DNA of 12,856 nucleotides from CAYJII01 sp964370225. GTDB lineage: Bacteria > Bacillota > Clostridia > Oscillospirales > Ruminococcaceae. A program made the position numbers and the translations under genes. The stretch lies in contig CAYJII010000047.1 of assembly GCA_964370225.1 (NCBI GenBank), forward strand, positions 1-12,856. The letters are read 5' to 3'. The notes beneath the pieces were generated by a model, which was given only the letters and a program-made list of their open reading frames with translations, did not search any database and was not told where the DNA came from. Positions within the stretch are counted from its first letter, which is position 1, and every line of letters starts with the position of its first letter. Positions 6,131 through 12,856 of the stretch are shown here, in pieces.

Positions 6131-6874
6131 CTACATTACCATACCGCCATCGATTACGATGACCTGTCCTGATATGAAATCTGCTCCTTCTGATGCTAAA
6201 AATGAAACTGTTGCTGCTACTTCTTCTGGTTTGCCAAAACGCCTTAATGCGATTGAATTTATCGCCGCATCTTTAACTTTTTCATCAAGAACATCTGTCA
6301 TAGGAGTTTTGATAAAACCTGGAGCTATAGCATTAACTGTGATATTTCTAGGACCTAATTCTTTTGCCGCAGTCAAAGTCATGCCGATAAGACCAGCTTT
6401 GCTCGCAGAATAATTAAATTGGCCCGGATTTCCATAAAGTCCCGCTACTGAGGATACATTGATTATTTTCCCTGATTTTTGCTTAATCATAACTCCACTT
6501 ACATGTCTTGTCATGTTAAACACTGATTTATAGTTTACATTTGTAACTATATCAAATTGCTCTTCACTCATTCTTGCAAGTAGACCGTCTTTTGTTATTC
6601 CGGCATTATTTACTAGCACGTCAATAGTAGTAAATGTTTCTTTAACTTTTGCTACCATTTCTTTACATTCATCAAAAGAAGATACATCAGCAATAAAACA
6701 TTCCGCTTTAACGCCATAACTTTCGCAAGTAGCTTTTGTTGCTAGTCCCCCGTTTTCGATTTCCGCTTGGCTTTTGCAGTTAATTGCAATATTGTATCCG
6801 TCTTCTGCTAGTTTTATCGCAATCGCAGCACCTAAGCCTTGTGAAGCTCCAGTTATCAGTACTGTTTTACCCAT
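6131..6874 (-). CDS. fabG: 3-oxoacyl-ACP reductase FabG
   Basis: The 247-residue short-chain dehydrogenase reduces 3-oxoacyl-ACP to the 3-hydroxy form. The cofactor motif TGASQGLG (8-15), NNAG (89-92), and the catalytic tetrad Asn114, Ser142, Tyr155 and Lys159 (YSASK) are all visible. The C-terminal GQVIVIDGGMVM is typical. In NADPH-specific FabG the first motif usually reads TGASRGIG with an arginine that contacts the cofactor phosphate; here it is Gln12, so cofactor preference may differ. The open frame could begin at GTG 6883, but the ATG at 6874 has GAGG eight nt upstream and the family N-terminus MGKTVLITGAS, so I use it. The gap to fabK is 12 nt, consistent with coupling. Confidence 0.97.
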   Translation of the reverse strand: MGKTVLITGASQGLGAAIAIKLAEDGYNIAINCKSQAEIENGGLATKATCESYGVKAECFIADVSSFDECKEMVAKVKETFTTIDVLVNNAGITKDGLLARMSEEQFDIVTNVNYKSVFNMTRHVSGVMIKQKSGKIINVSSVAGLYGNPGQFNYSASKAGLIGMTLTAAKELGPRNITVNAIAPGFIKTPMTDVLDEKVKDAAINSIALRRFGKPEEVAATVSFLASEGADFISGQVIVIDGGMVM

Positions 6875-6886
6875 TATTATCACCTC

Positions 6887-7819
6887 TTATTTATTATAAC
6901 TTTCTATTGTTTTCTTGCATCCACTCATCAAATCTTCAATGATGTCTTTGCAGCTTTCTTTTTTAGTTACCATTCCAGAAATTTGCCCCGCCATAAAGCT
7001 TCCCTCAGTCAAATCTCCGTCAACTGCTGCTTTTCTTAGCGAACCAACTGACATTTCCTCAAACTCATTCGGATCAATGCCGTCTTTTTCCATCTCGATT
7101 AATTTTTTAGTGAATTTATTTTTCACAGAGCGCACTGGATGACCTGTAAATTGTCCTGTCACCGCTGAGTCTGTGTCTTTTGATTTTATTACTAAATCTT
7201 TATAGTTTTCGTGAATTGTACATTCGTCTGCAACCAAAAATCTTGTGCCTACTTGAATTCCATCGGCACCAAGCATCATAACTGCCGCTACTCCTCTACC
7301 GTCAGCAATACCACCAGCTGCAATAACTGGTATTTCTACTGCATCAACGATTTGTGGAATTAAACACATAGTTGTAATTGAGCCGATATGTCCACCCGCT
7401 TCACAACCTTCCGCTACTACTGCGTCAGCTCCTGCTCTTTCCATTCTTTTTGCAAGCGCAACACTTGGTACTACAGGGATAACTTTTATTCCCACTTCTT
7501 GCATTGGCTTGATGTATTTACTTGGATTTCCAGCACCTGTTGTAACAACAGCTACTTTTTCTTCGATACATAGATTGATTAAATCCTCAGCAAATGGGCT
7601 CATTAGCATAATATTTACACCAAATGGCTTATCTGTAAGCTCTTTAGCTTTTTTAATTTCAGCTCTAATTACATCTGCAGGTGCGCCACCTCCAGCAATT
7701 AAGCCTAAGCCTCCTGCATTGGATACAGCAGCAGCTAAGTTAGCATTTGCAACCCATGCCATGCCACCTTGGATTACTGGATATTCTATCCCCAAAAGTT
7801 TTGTTAATCTATTTTCCAT
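6887..7819 (-). CDS. fabK: Enoyl-ACP reductase II (FMN-dependent, FabK)
   Basis: The 310-residue TIM-barrel flavoprotein of the nitronate monooxygenase-like superfamily reduces trans-2-enoyl-ACP, the last step of each cycle. Visible features are the N-terminal YPVIQGGMAWVANANLAAAVSNAGGLGLI (13-41 region), catalytic His144 in EAGGHIG at the same number as in Streptococcus pneumoniae FabK, and the FMN phosphate-binding segments AAGGIADGRG (167-176) and GIQVGTRFL. Membership in a fatty-acid operon distinguishes it from nitronate monooxygenase. The open frame reaches TTG 7834, but that overlaps the SD; ATG 7819 has GGAGG eight nt upstream. FabK is not the triclosan-sensitive FabI type, and no fabI is present in the window. 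Confidence 0.96.
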   Translation of the reverse strand: MENRLTKLLGIEYPVIQGGMAWVANANLAAAVSNAGGLGLIAGGGAPADVIRAEIKKAKELTDKPFGVNIMLMSPFAEDLINLCIEEKVAVVTTGAGNPSKYIKPMQEVGIKVIPVVPSVALAKRMERAGADAVVAEGCEAGGHIGSITTMCLIPQIVDAVEIPVIAAGGIADGRGVAAVMMLGADGIQVGTRFLVADECTIHENYKDLVIKSKDTDSAVTGQFTGHPVRSVKNKFTKKLIEMEKDGIDPNEFEEMSVGSLRKAAVDGDLTEGSFMAGQISGMVTKKESCKDIIEDLMSGCKKTIESYNK

Positions 7820-7857
7820 TTTTTCTTCCTCCAATTATACGAATAGCTTTAATATCA

Positions 7858-8847
7858 TTAATACTCAAATAATACAGCACCATATGTCAGTCCAGCCCCA
7901 AAACCTACTAAACACACTTTGCTCCCTTTGTTCACGCGACCTTCTTCAACTGCTTGCGCAAATGCAATCGGGATACTCGCACTCGATGTATTTCCGTAAT
8001 CAGCAATGTTTACAGCAAATTTATTCTTATCAATTTTTAGCTTTTTCACAGCTGTTTGTACTATCCTAATGTTAGCTTGATGCGGCACTACTATATCTAT
8101 ATCATCTATAGTTAATCCAGATTTTTCAACTACTTTATTTACAGCTAACGGCATTGCACTAGTCGCAAATTTGTAAACTTCTTGTCCATCCATTATAATT
8201 ACACTATCTTTTGCTTGCTCAATATTTTCGCTTGTCCACTGCATGCTTTCATCTTTAAACACGGAATTATTGGTGGCATTTTTTGCAAATAGCTTATCAT
8301 CGCCTGAGGTATCACTAGCTAAATACGACGCAAAAGTATTATCCGAATAGGATACTATACACGCTGCAGCTCCATCGCCAAACAATATGCATGTTGAACG
8401 GTCTGAGTAATCTGTAATTTTTGATAAAGATTCAGCAGAAATTATCAATACATTTTTAGCGTCACCCAGTTTTAAATATTTATGAGCTATATCCAATGCA
8501 TAAACAAAGCCTGTGCACGCACAGTTAACATCCATACATGGGGCTGAGGTTATCCCTATTTGCTTTGCTGCAACACACGCCATTGAAGGTGTGTAAAAAT
8601 CAGGGGTGATTGTCGTAGCTATAACCAAATCAATGTCTTCTGGTTTTATATCAGTTTTCTCGAAAGCATTAAGCGCTGCTTTTACCCCTAATGTTGTAGT
8701 CAACTCATCTGCTGCTAGATGTCTTTTAGAAATTCCTGTTCTGCTCATTATCCATTCGTCATTTGTTTCTACTATTTTCTCAAAATCTGCATTTGTCACT
8801 TCTTTTGGTGGTGTGTATGTTCCTATTGCCTCAATTTTTATTCCCAC
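7858..8847 (-). CDS. fabH: 3-oxoacyl-ACP synthase III (initiating condensing enzyme)
   Basis: The 329-residue enzyme starts fatty-acid synthesis by condensing an acyl-CoA primer with malonyl-ACP. The catalytic triad Cys111 (ACTGF), His256 (PHQANIRI) and Asn286 (YGNTSSAS) is complete, and the C-terminus GFGAGLTYGAVLFEY is the family ending. The N-terminal TNDEWIMSRTGISKR (28-42 region) is the CoA-binding stretch. The start is GTG with AGGA eight nt upstream; an in-frame TAA immediately precedes it, which rules out a longer protein. It is the first gene of the ten-gene cluster and lies 38 nt before fabK. Primer preference (straight or branched) cannot be read from these motifs. Confidence 0.97.
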   Translation of the reverse strand: MGIKIEAIGTYTPPKEVTNADFEKIVETNDEWIMSRTGISKRHLAADELTTTLGVKAALNAFEKTDIKPEDIDLVIATTITPDFYTPSMACVAAKQIGITSAPCMDVNCACTGFVYALDIAHKYLKLGDAKNVLIISAESLSKITDYSDRSTCILFGDGAAACIVSYSDNTFASYLASDTSGDDKLFAKNATNNSVFKDESMQWTSENIEQAKDSVIIMDGQEVYKFATSAMPLAVNKVVEKSGLTIDDIDIVVPHQANIRIVQTAVKKLKIDKNKFAVNIADYGNTSSASIPIAFAQAVEEGRVNKGSKVCLVGFGAGLTYGAVLFEY

Positions 8848-8892
8848 TTAATCAGTCCTATCCGCCATAACTGGCTTTTTTAAAGTCCTACA

Positions 8893-8922
8893 ATTATAAT
8901 TATTAATAAATTTCCCATTGAA
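8893..8922 (-). promoter_or_regulatory. Likely promoter of the fabH operon
   Basis: On the minus strand a perfect -10 box TATAAT (8893-8898) is preceded after 18 nt by a weak -35 (TTCAAT, 8917-8922). This predicts a start near 8886 and a leader of roughly 38 nt. The weak -35 overlaps the -35 of the divergent fabD promoter. Confidence 0.5.
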
Positions 8923-8946
8923 AACATTCTAAAAATTTGTTATACT
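8918..8946 (+). promoter_or_regulatory. Likely promoter of fabD-aroE-aroK
   Basis: TTGAAA (8918-8923), a 17-nt spacer and TATACT (8941-8946) make a good sigma-A type promoter. The predicted start near 8953 leaves a leader of about 265 nt before fabD. Weaker boxes closer to fabD exist in the T-rich DNA but with poor spacing. Confidence 0.6.
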
Positions 8947-9219
8947 TTTTTACAGGTGTTTTTTGCAAGACAAACAGTAATTTTCAAAAAAAGTTATATT
9001 TGTATATTATTGTTATTTATTTCCATAATTTTTTCTTGTAATTATACCTATACCCTTTCTAGTTTAATAAATCAGTTACCTTTTGTCAATGATTATTTGG
9101 TAATTTTATTAAAATATTATGTTAATTTTATCGCATTTTGCGTTATTTTTATACAAATAAACTATATTTGGGACAACTTTTTCAATCTAAACAATTTTTA
9201 TTTATAAGGAGACAATATT

Positions 9220-10152
9220 ATGAGTTCAAAAAACATTTTTCTTTTCTCGGGACAAGGCTCCCAATATCCTTCTATGGGCAAGGAACTTCTAAATTTATAC
9301 CCAAAGGCTGGAGAAATTTATGACTGTGCTAGCGACATTTTAGGCTTCGATTTAAAAGCAATTTGCTTTGAGTCTGACGAAGCTACTCTCGCACAGACTG
9401 AGTACTCACAGCCAGCAATTTTAGCGACTTCTTTAGTTAGCCTATGTGCTTTAAAAGAAAACGGTATAACTTTCGGGGCAGTAGCAGGGCATTCACTCGG
9501 TGAATACAGCGCGATGGCAGCAAGCGGTATCGTTAGCCTCGAGGACGCTTTCACAGTAATCAAGCATAGAGCAAGCGCAATGAGCGAATGCGCAAAAAAT
9601 CAAAAAGGCGCTATGGCAGCAGTTTTGGGTATGAGCGCAGAAGAAATAAGTGAGGTTTGCGCTTCTATTGACGGATATGTTATCCCTGTTAACTACAATT
9701 CACCAGCACAAACTGTAATAGCTGGCGAAGAAGACGCAATGATAAAAGCTTGTGAAAAATTTGCTGAGCTCGGTAAAAAATGCATTAAACTTGCTGTAAG
9801 TTCCGCCTTTCACTCAAAATTAATGCAACCAGCAGCAGACGAGTTCATTAAATCAATTGCTAGTATTAAATTTAAAGCTCCTACCGTAGAGTTTTACTCA
9901 AATGTTACGGGCGCTCGCTTAGAAGATTTCTCTAATATGCCATCATACCTTGCAAATCATCTAGTTTCACCAGTAAAATTTGTCGATGAACTTAACGCTA
10001 TCAAATCAGCTGGCTATGAAAACTTTATTGAACTAGGTCCAAACAAAGTTATCACAGGACTTGTTAAGAAAACTTTAAAAGGCTCAAACGCATGCAATGT
10101 TGAGGATGAAAAAACCCTTAACAAAGCTTTGTCCTCGCTTTCAGCAGAGTAA
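9220..10152 (+). CDS. fabD: Malonyl-CoA:ACP transacylase
   Basis: The 310-residue protein transfers malonate from CoA to the AcpP phosphopantetheine, supplying the extender for FabH and FabF. Key features are the N-terminal FLFSGQGSQ (7-15), the nucleophile elbow GHSLGEYS with Ser92, the substrate arginine near 117 (KHRASAM), and the catalytic His198 in SSAFHSKLM. Length and motifs are standard. The ATG has AAGGAG eight nt upstream. Unlike most clostridial clusters, where fabD sits between fabK and fabG, this gene faces away from the FASII operon and leads a set with two shikimate genes. It stays close enough to share a divergent control region with fabH. Confidence 0.97.
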   Translation: MSSKNIFLFSGQGSQYPSMGKELLNLYPKAGEIYDCASDILGFDLKAICFESDEATLAQTEYSQPAILATSLVSLCALKENGITFGAVAGHSLGEYSAMAASGIVSLEDAFTVIKHRASAMSECAKNQKGAMAAVLGMSAEEISEVCASIDGYVIPVNYNSPAQTVIAGEEDAMIKACEKFAELGKKCIKLAVSSAFHSKLMQPAADEFIKSIASIKFKAPTVEFYSNVTGARLEDFSNMPSYLANHLVSPVKFVDELNAIKSAGYENFIELGPNKVITGLVKKTLKGSNACNVEDEKTLNKALSSLSAE

Positions 10153-10167
10153 GAGGTGCTTGCATTG

Positions 10168-11007
10168 ATGAAAAATTACGCTTTATTAGGCTTTCCTCTA
10201 TCGCACTCCTTATCACCCGAAATTCACAAACTTCTGTTCTCTTTTTCGCAAACCGAGGCGGAGTACACCCTAGCACAAATCCCACCTGAAGAGTTTGCGC
10301 AGCGTGCTAACGAATTGTTTAAACTCGATGGCTTTAACATTACGATACCGTATAAACTCGACATAATAGGCATGCTCGACGAGATGTCTGTACAAGCCTT
10401 ACAATTCAACTCTGTTAATACAGTTGTGTGTGGCGAAAAAAATATTGGGCACAACACCGACGTTTTTGGGTTTGTCAGCGCGATTGAACAAATGGGCACA
10501 AGTTTTAAGAATAAAAAAATCCTACTTTTAGGTAGTGGCGGCAGCGCTAATATGATTGCGACACAGGCGGTTATTTCTGATTGTGAGGTAACTATTGCAG
10601 TGCGTAAAACCTCACTACACAAAGCAGAAAGCTTAAAAGAGCGCATACTCAGCCTCTTCCCCTCAGCTAAGATTAACACCTGTAGCCTTGATGACAGTAT
10701 TGGTGCTCACGATATTTTGGTAAATGCAACGCCTGTTGGCATGTATCCAAACACTGATGCTTGTCCTGTTAGCGAAGAAGTTATTGCAAACTGCGAGTAC
10801 ATCTACGATTTGATTTATAATCCACTTAGTACAAAGCTATTAGAAAGCGGCGAAAAGCTAGGTAAGATTTGTTCAAATGGGCTTTCAATGCTCGTTTTAC
10901 AAGCTATGCATGCACACAAAATTTGGTATGATGCAGATTTTTCAAACGACCAAATCGCTTGTGTAATCGCAGAAATGACGAAGATTTTATTGGATAAGGT
11001 GAAGTGA
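10168..11007 (+). CDS. aroE: Shikimate dehydrogenase
   Basis: The 279-residue enzyme reduces 3-dehydroshikimate to shikimate with NADPH in the aromatic amino-acid pathway. Motifs are GFPLSHSLSP (8-17; substrate serines at 12-16), GFNITIPYK with catalytic Lys63, HNTD with catalytic Asp98, the nucleotide-binding loop GSGGSA (122-127), and VNATPVGMYP in the C-terminal domain. The usual TIPHK is TIPYK here, a known variant. An open frame reaches a GTG at 10156, but SD GAGG overlaps it. ATG 10168 is 11 nt and TTG 10165 is 8 nt from the SD, so the true start may be either. The gap to fabD is 15 nt, and the stop TGA shares its A with the aroK ATG. Confidence 0.95.
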   Translation: MKNYALLGFPLSHSLSPEIHKLLFSFSQTEAEYTLAQIPPEEFAQRANELFKLDGFNITIPYKLDIIGMLDEMSVQALQFNSVNTVVCGEKNIGHNTDVFGFVSAIEQMGTSFKNKKILLLGSGGSANMIATQAVISDCEVTIAVRKTSLHKAESLKERILSLFPSAKINTCSLDDSIGAHDILVNATPVGMYPNTDACPVSEEVIANCEYIYDLIYNPLSTKLLESGEKLGKICSNGLSMLVLQAMHAHKIWYDADFSNDQIACVIAEMTKILLDKVK

Positions 11008-11513
11008 TGAAAAATATATTTTTGTGTGGTTTTATGGGTGTTGGCAAGACCTACAAAGGCAAGCGTTTAGCACGTAATTTGCAAATTCCTTTCATTGATT
11101 TGGATGAAGAAATAGTCAAACGCGAGAACATGCGCATCCCTGAAATTTTCAGTAAATATGGCGAAGGTGGCTTTAGGGATATCGAAACACGTGTTTTAAA
11201 TGAGGTTTGCTGTGAAAATAAAGTTTCTGTAATATCTACAGGCGGTGGAGTTTTTACACGTGCAGAAAATGCTGATATCATGCGCAGTCATGGTCAAATC
11301 TGCTATTTAAACGCAGATTTTGAACTTTGCTATCGTCGCATTCACGGTGACCAAAACAGACCTATTGCCAGTGAAAAATCAAAATCTGAACTAAAAGAGC
11401 TTTTTAATGTGCGCCATATGATTTATTCAAAAAATTCTGATTTTTTAGTTGATGCAAACAAAAGCTCAACTCATGTTGTAGAGCAAATCAAAAATTTTGT
11501 TTTAAATAAATAG
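11007..11513 (+). CDS. aroK: Shikimate kinase
   Basis: The 168-residue P-loop kinase phosphorylates shikimate at the 3-hydroxyl. The Walker A motif GFMGVGKT (8-15) is followed by the shikimate-binding DLD (Asp31, Asp33), Arg57 in GGFRDIE, the GGG loop (79-81), an adenine-side Arg118 in DQNRPI and the lid arginine Arg136. Length is normal for AroK. The ATG lies in TGATG, overlapping the aroE stop by one base, with AAGGTG five nt upstream; a GTG one codon earlier is in frame but less likely. The overlap argues for translational coupling with AroE, the enzyme that makes its substrate. A strong hairpin terminator follows 3 nt after the stop. Confidence 0.95.
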   Translation: MKNIFLCGFMGVGKTYKGKRLARNLQIPFIDLDEEIVKRENMRIPEIFSKYGEGGFRDIETRVLNEVCCENKVSVISTGGGVFTRAENADIMRSHGQICYLNADFELCYRRIHGDQNRPIASEKSKSELKELFNVRHMIYSKNSDFLVDANKSSTHVVEQIKNFVLNK

Positions 11514-11515
11514 AA

Positions 11516-11553
11516 AAAACCCATAAAATCAGTCTACTGATTTTATGGGTTTT
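11516..11553. terminator. Bidirectional terminator between aroK and the histidine phosphatase gene
   Basis: Arms at 11516-11533 and 11536-11553 form an 18-bp perfect inverted repeat with only CT at the centre (in practice a 4-nt loop TCTA). The outer A/T ends give U-tracts in both directions. It lies between two convergent genes whose stop codons are only 43 nt apart, so it probably ends both transcripts. Confidence 0.93.
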
Positions 11554-11556
11554 TAT

Positions 11557-12204
11557 TTATAGTCCCGGCATGTCGTATTCTTTATTCTCATTGCTTGGGA
11601 TTTTTTCTACTATATCAAACTTCTTGTCTTTCTCCCAAACATCTGACTTCAGTGAAATTGTAAAGCCGCTGACATTATGTGCACGAGCATTTTCTTGCGA
11701 AATTTTCTCACTTGCAAAATTCCCGATTAATCCAGAAATTACGCCCCCGTGACAGAAAATTGCAGCTGCTCTGACATTTTTTGTGCTCATATCCGCCAAT
11801 ACTTCGCCTAAACCTTCGCTAATTCTGACTAAAAAATCATTCCAGTCTTCACTAGCACCAGGTGCTTTAACAATGTCCTTGTTAGCCTTCCAGTTAACAA
11901 AATCAGCATCTGTGTCGAGTTTTGTTAATAGCACTTCCGTAAAATCGCCCATATCTAGCTCTTTCATCTTGTCGACAACTATAATTTCCATGCTAGGATA
12001 AACCATTTTAGCAGTATCTTTCGCCCTGATTAGTGGAGATGAATATAACAAATCGATACTAGGATAGGCATAGTCAACGATTTTTTGCTCAATCTCCGCT
12101 ATGCCCTCTTTGCAAAGAGGGACATCGCTTTGACCAGTGTAATATCCCAACCTGTTACCGTCAGTCATGCCATGTCGTATTAAGTGGATAGTGTATGTAT
12201 TCAT
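11557..12204 (-). CDS. Histidine phosphatase family protein (phosphoglycerate mutase-like)
   Basis: The 215-residue protein belongs to the histidine phosphatase superfamily. The signature LIRHGMTDGNRLG contains the phospho-accepting His11. Arg60 in SSPLIRAKDTA, the likely acid Glu82 in KELDMGDF, and His152 in FCHGGVI complete the active site. GYYTGQSDVPLCKEG (20-34) is typical of the cofactor-independent-looking small phosphatases such as alpha-ribazole phosphatase and broad-range sugar phosphatases. No cobalamin or glycolytic gene adjoins it, so the substrate cannot be named. The ATG has GGAG seven nt upstream. It starts 26 nt after the hairpin that ends tuf, in the same direction, so it either uses a weak promoter in that gap or read-through from tuf. 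No signal peptide is visible. Confidence 0.9.
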   Translation of the reverse strand: MNTYTIHLIRHGMTDGNRLGYYTGQSDVPLCKEGIAEIEQKIVDYAYPSIDLLYSSPLIRAKDTAKMVYPSMEIIVVDKMKELDMGDFTEVLLTKLDTDADFVNWKANKDIVKAPGASEDWNDFLVRISEGLGEVLADMSTKNVRAAAIFCHGGVISGLIGNFASEKISQENARAHNVSGFTISLKSDVWEKDKKFDIVEKIPSNENKEYDMPGL

Positions 12205-12229
12205 TCTTATGCTCCATTCCTCTGTAATT

Positions 12230-12259
12230 TCAAAAAAGGACTGCTAAAAGCAGTCCTTT
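12230..12259 (-). terminator. Terminator downstream of tuf
   Basis: Arms AAAGGACTGCT (12235-12245) and AGCAGTCCTTT (12249-12259) are complementary over 11 bp, and on the minus strand the hairpin is followed by six Ts (12232-12237 partly in the stem). It lies 21 nt after the tuf stop. A small second inverted repeat, TTATAG-TTAG-CTATAA (12264-12279), sits between the stop codon and this hairpin. Confidence 0.88.
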
Positions 12260-12280
12260 AATGTTATAGTTAGCTATAAA

Positions 12281-12856
12281 TTAGTTGATTGAAGAAACAA
12301 CGCCTGAACCAACTGTACGGCCACCTTCACGTATAGCGAAACGTAGACCTTCTTCGATAGCGATAGGAGTGATTAACTCAACATCGATAGTGATGTTATC
12401 GCCAGGCATAGCCATCTCTGTTCCTTCTGGAAGAGTGATAACGCCAGTAACGTCAGTTGTTCTGAAGAAGAATTGTGGTCTGTAGTTGTTGAAGAATGGA
12501 GTATGACGGCCACCTTCATCTTTTTTAAGAACGTAGATTTGTCCAGCGAATTTTGTGTGAGGGTCAATTGTTCCTGGTTTAGCAAGAACTTGTCCTCTTT
12601 CAACGTCATCTCTTTGAACGCCACGTAGAAGTGCGCCAATGTTGTCGCCTGCTTCAGCGTAATCAAGGATTTTTCTGAACATTTCGATACCTGTAACAAC
12701 AGTTTTAGCTCTTTCGTCAGTTAGACCTAAGATTTCAACTTCGTCGCCTGAGTTTAGTTGACCTCTTTCAACTCTACCAGTTGCAACTGTTCCACGACCT
12801 GTGATTGTGAAAACGTCCTCAACAGGCATTAGGAAAGGAAGGTCAGCTTTTCTTTC
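12281..12856 (-). CDS. tuf: Elongation factor Tu, C-terminal part (5' end outside window)
   Basis: The window holds the last 191 codons in frame to the very edge, roughly half of a protein that is usually about 400 residues. Domain 2 is recognised by FLMPVEDVFTITGRGTVATGRVERG. Domain 3 is recognised by GGRHTPFFNNYRPQFFFRTTDVTG and the C-terminal RFAIREGGRTVGSGVV. The GTPase domain lies beyond position 12856. EF-Tu delivers aminoacyl-tRNA to the ribosome. The coding sequence is rich in preferred codons compared with the neighbours, as expected for a very highly expressed gene. The preceding residues KADLPF differ from the common DTDKPF, which is ordinary variation. Confidence 0.98.
   Translation of the reverse strand, partial: ERKADLPFLMPVEDVFTITGRGTVATGRVERGQLNSGDEVEILGLTDERAKTVVTGIEMFRKILDYAEAGDNIGALLRGVQRDDVERGQVLAKPGTIDPHTKFAGQIYVLKKDEGGRHTPFFNNYRPQFFFRTTDVTGVITLPEGTEMAMPGDNITIDVELITPIAIEEGLRFAIREGGRTVGSGVVSSIN

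Larger units (their letters stand above)
8848..9219. other. AT-rich divergent intergenic region between fabH and fabD
   Basis: This 372-bp region is conspicuously poorer in G and C than the genes on either side. Its fabH-proximal part holds two back-to-back promoters; from about 8950 on it would form a long U-rich leader for fabD. I see no motif resembling the published FapR or FabT operators, no recognisable riboswitch and no terminator. One open frame (8956-9207, GTG start, 83 codons) runs through the leader and ends with a TAA that touches the fabD SD. Its translation is hydrophobic with two possible membrane segments, but it has no SD and could be an effect of T-rich composition. Confidence 0.6.

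Noticed and set aside
6887..7819. Nitronate monooxygenase as the identity of the FabK gene.
   Set aside because: The folds are related, but His144 in the EAGGHIG context and location inside a full FASII operon without fabI support enoyl-ACP reductase II.
7820..7857. A TATAAT in the fabH-fabK gap as a possible internal promoter for fabK.
   Set aside because: No -35-like sequence at 16-18 nt upstream and no extended -10 TG; not supported.
8848..8868. Six-codon ATG frame (MADRTD) ending in TAA directly before the fabH GTG, as a leader peptide.
   Set aside because: It has no ribosome binding site of its own and overlaps the fabH SD; frames this short occur by chance.
11557..12204. Alpha-ribazole phosphatase (cobC) or phosphoglycerate mutase (gpm) as a specific name.
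   Set aside because: Active-site motifs are shared by the whole superfamily, and neither cobalamin nor glycolysis genes adjoin it, so only the family is named.
1..12856. CRISPR arrays, insertion sequences, prophage or defence genes.
   Set aside because: No spaced direct repeats, transposase-like or phage-like frames were seen; every long frame is accounted for by housekeeping genes or their antisense shadows.

Overview
This window looks like a core-metabolism stretch of a low-GC Gram-positive bacterium, most likely a Clostridia member of the Bacillota. The reasons are AT-rich DNA, strong AGGAGG-type ribosome binding sites, FabK (the FMN enoyl reductase) in place of FabI, an acetyl-CoA carboxylase split over four genes inside the fatty-acid cluster, and tRNA genes with encoded CCA ends. 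The genus cannot be fixed from sequence reading alone; an Oscillospirales-like organism is a guess.

Layout. Positions 1-226 hold three minus-strand tRNA genes (Val-Gly-Cys in transcription order, Cys cut by the window edge) behind a promoter at about 260-288. Positions 410-8847 are one long minus-strand type II fatty-acid synthesis (FASII) cluster, read as fabH-fabK-fabG-fabF-accB-fabZ-accC-accD-accA-acpP and closed by a strong hairpin terminator at 361-384. A 372-bp, very AT-rich divergent region (8848-9219) separates it from a plus-strand set fabD-aroE-aroK (9220-11513). A shared bidirectional terminator (about 11516-11553) follows, then a minus-strand histidine phosphatase gene (11557-12204) and the 3' half of tuf (12281-12856) with its own terminator.

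How the genes work together. AccB carries biotin, AccC carboxylates it, and AccD/AccA move the carboxyl group to acetyl-CoA to make malonyl-CoA. FabD loads malonate on AcpP. FabH primes the first condensation and FabF carries out the later ones. FabG, FabZ and FabK reduce, dehydrate and reduce again. Every step of the elongation cycle is encoded here. aroE and aroK belong to the shikimate pathway and are packed tightly behind fabD.

Most interesting region. The 133-nt gap between fabZ and accC (3754-3886) is much longer than the other gaps in the operon. It carries a 13-bp perfect inverted repeat that buries the accC Shine-Dalgarno sequence right up to its AUG, plus an upstream copy of GGAGCAU that could compete for the same anti-SD arm. 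This is a plausible undescribed cis-regulatory RNA controlling biotin carboxylase. Other points of note are the separation of fabD from the cluster behind overlapping divergent promoters, acpP placed last with its own likely promoter, a displaced SD before fabF, and no visible FapR/FabT-type regulator gene or obvious operator. Several genes need start codons shorter than their longest open frames (accD, accC, fabG, fabK, aroE, aroK).
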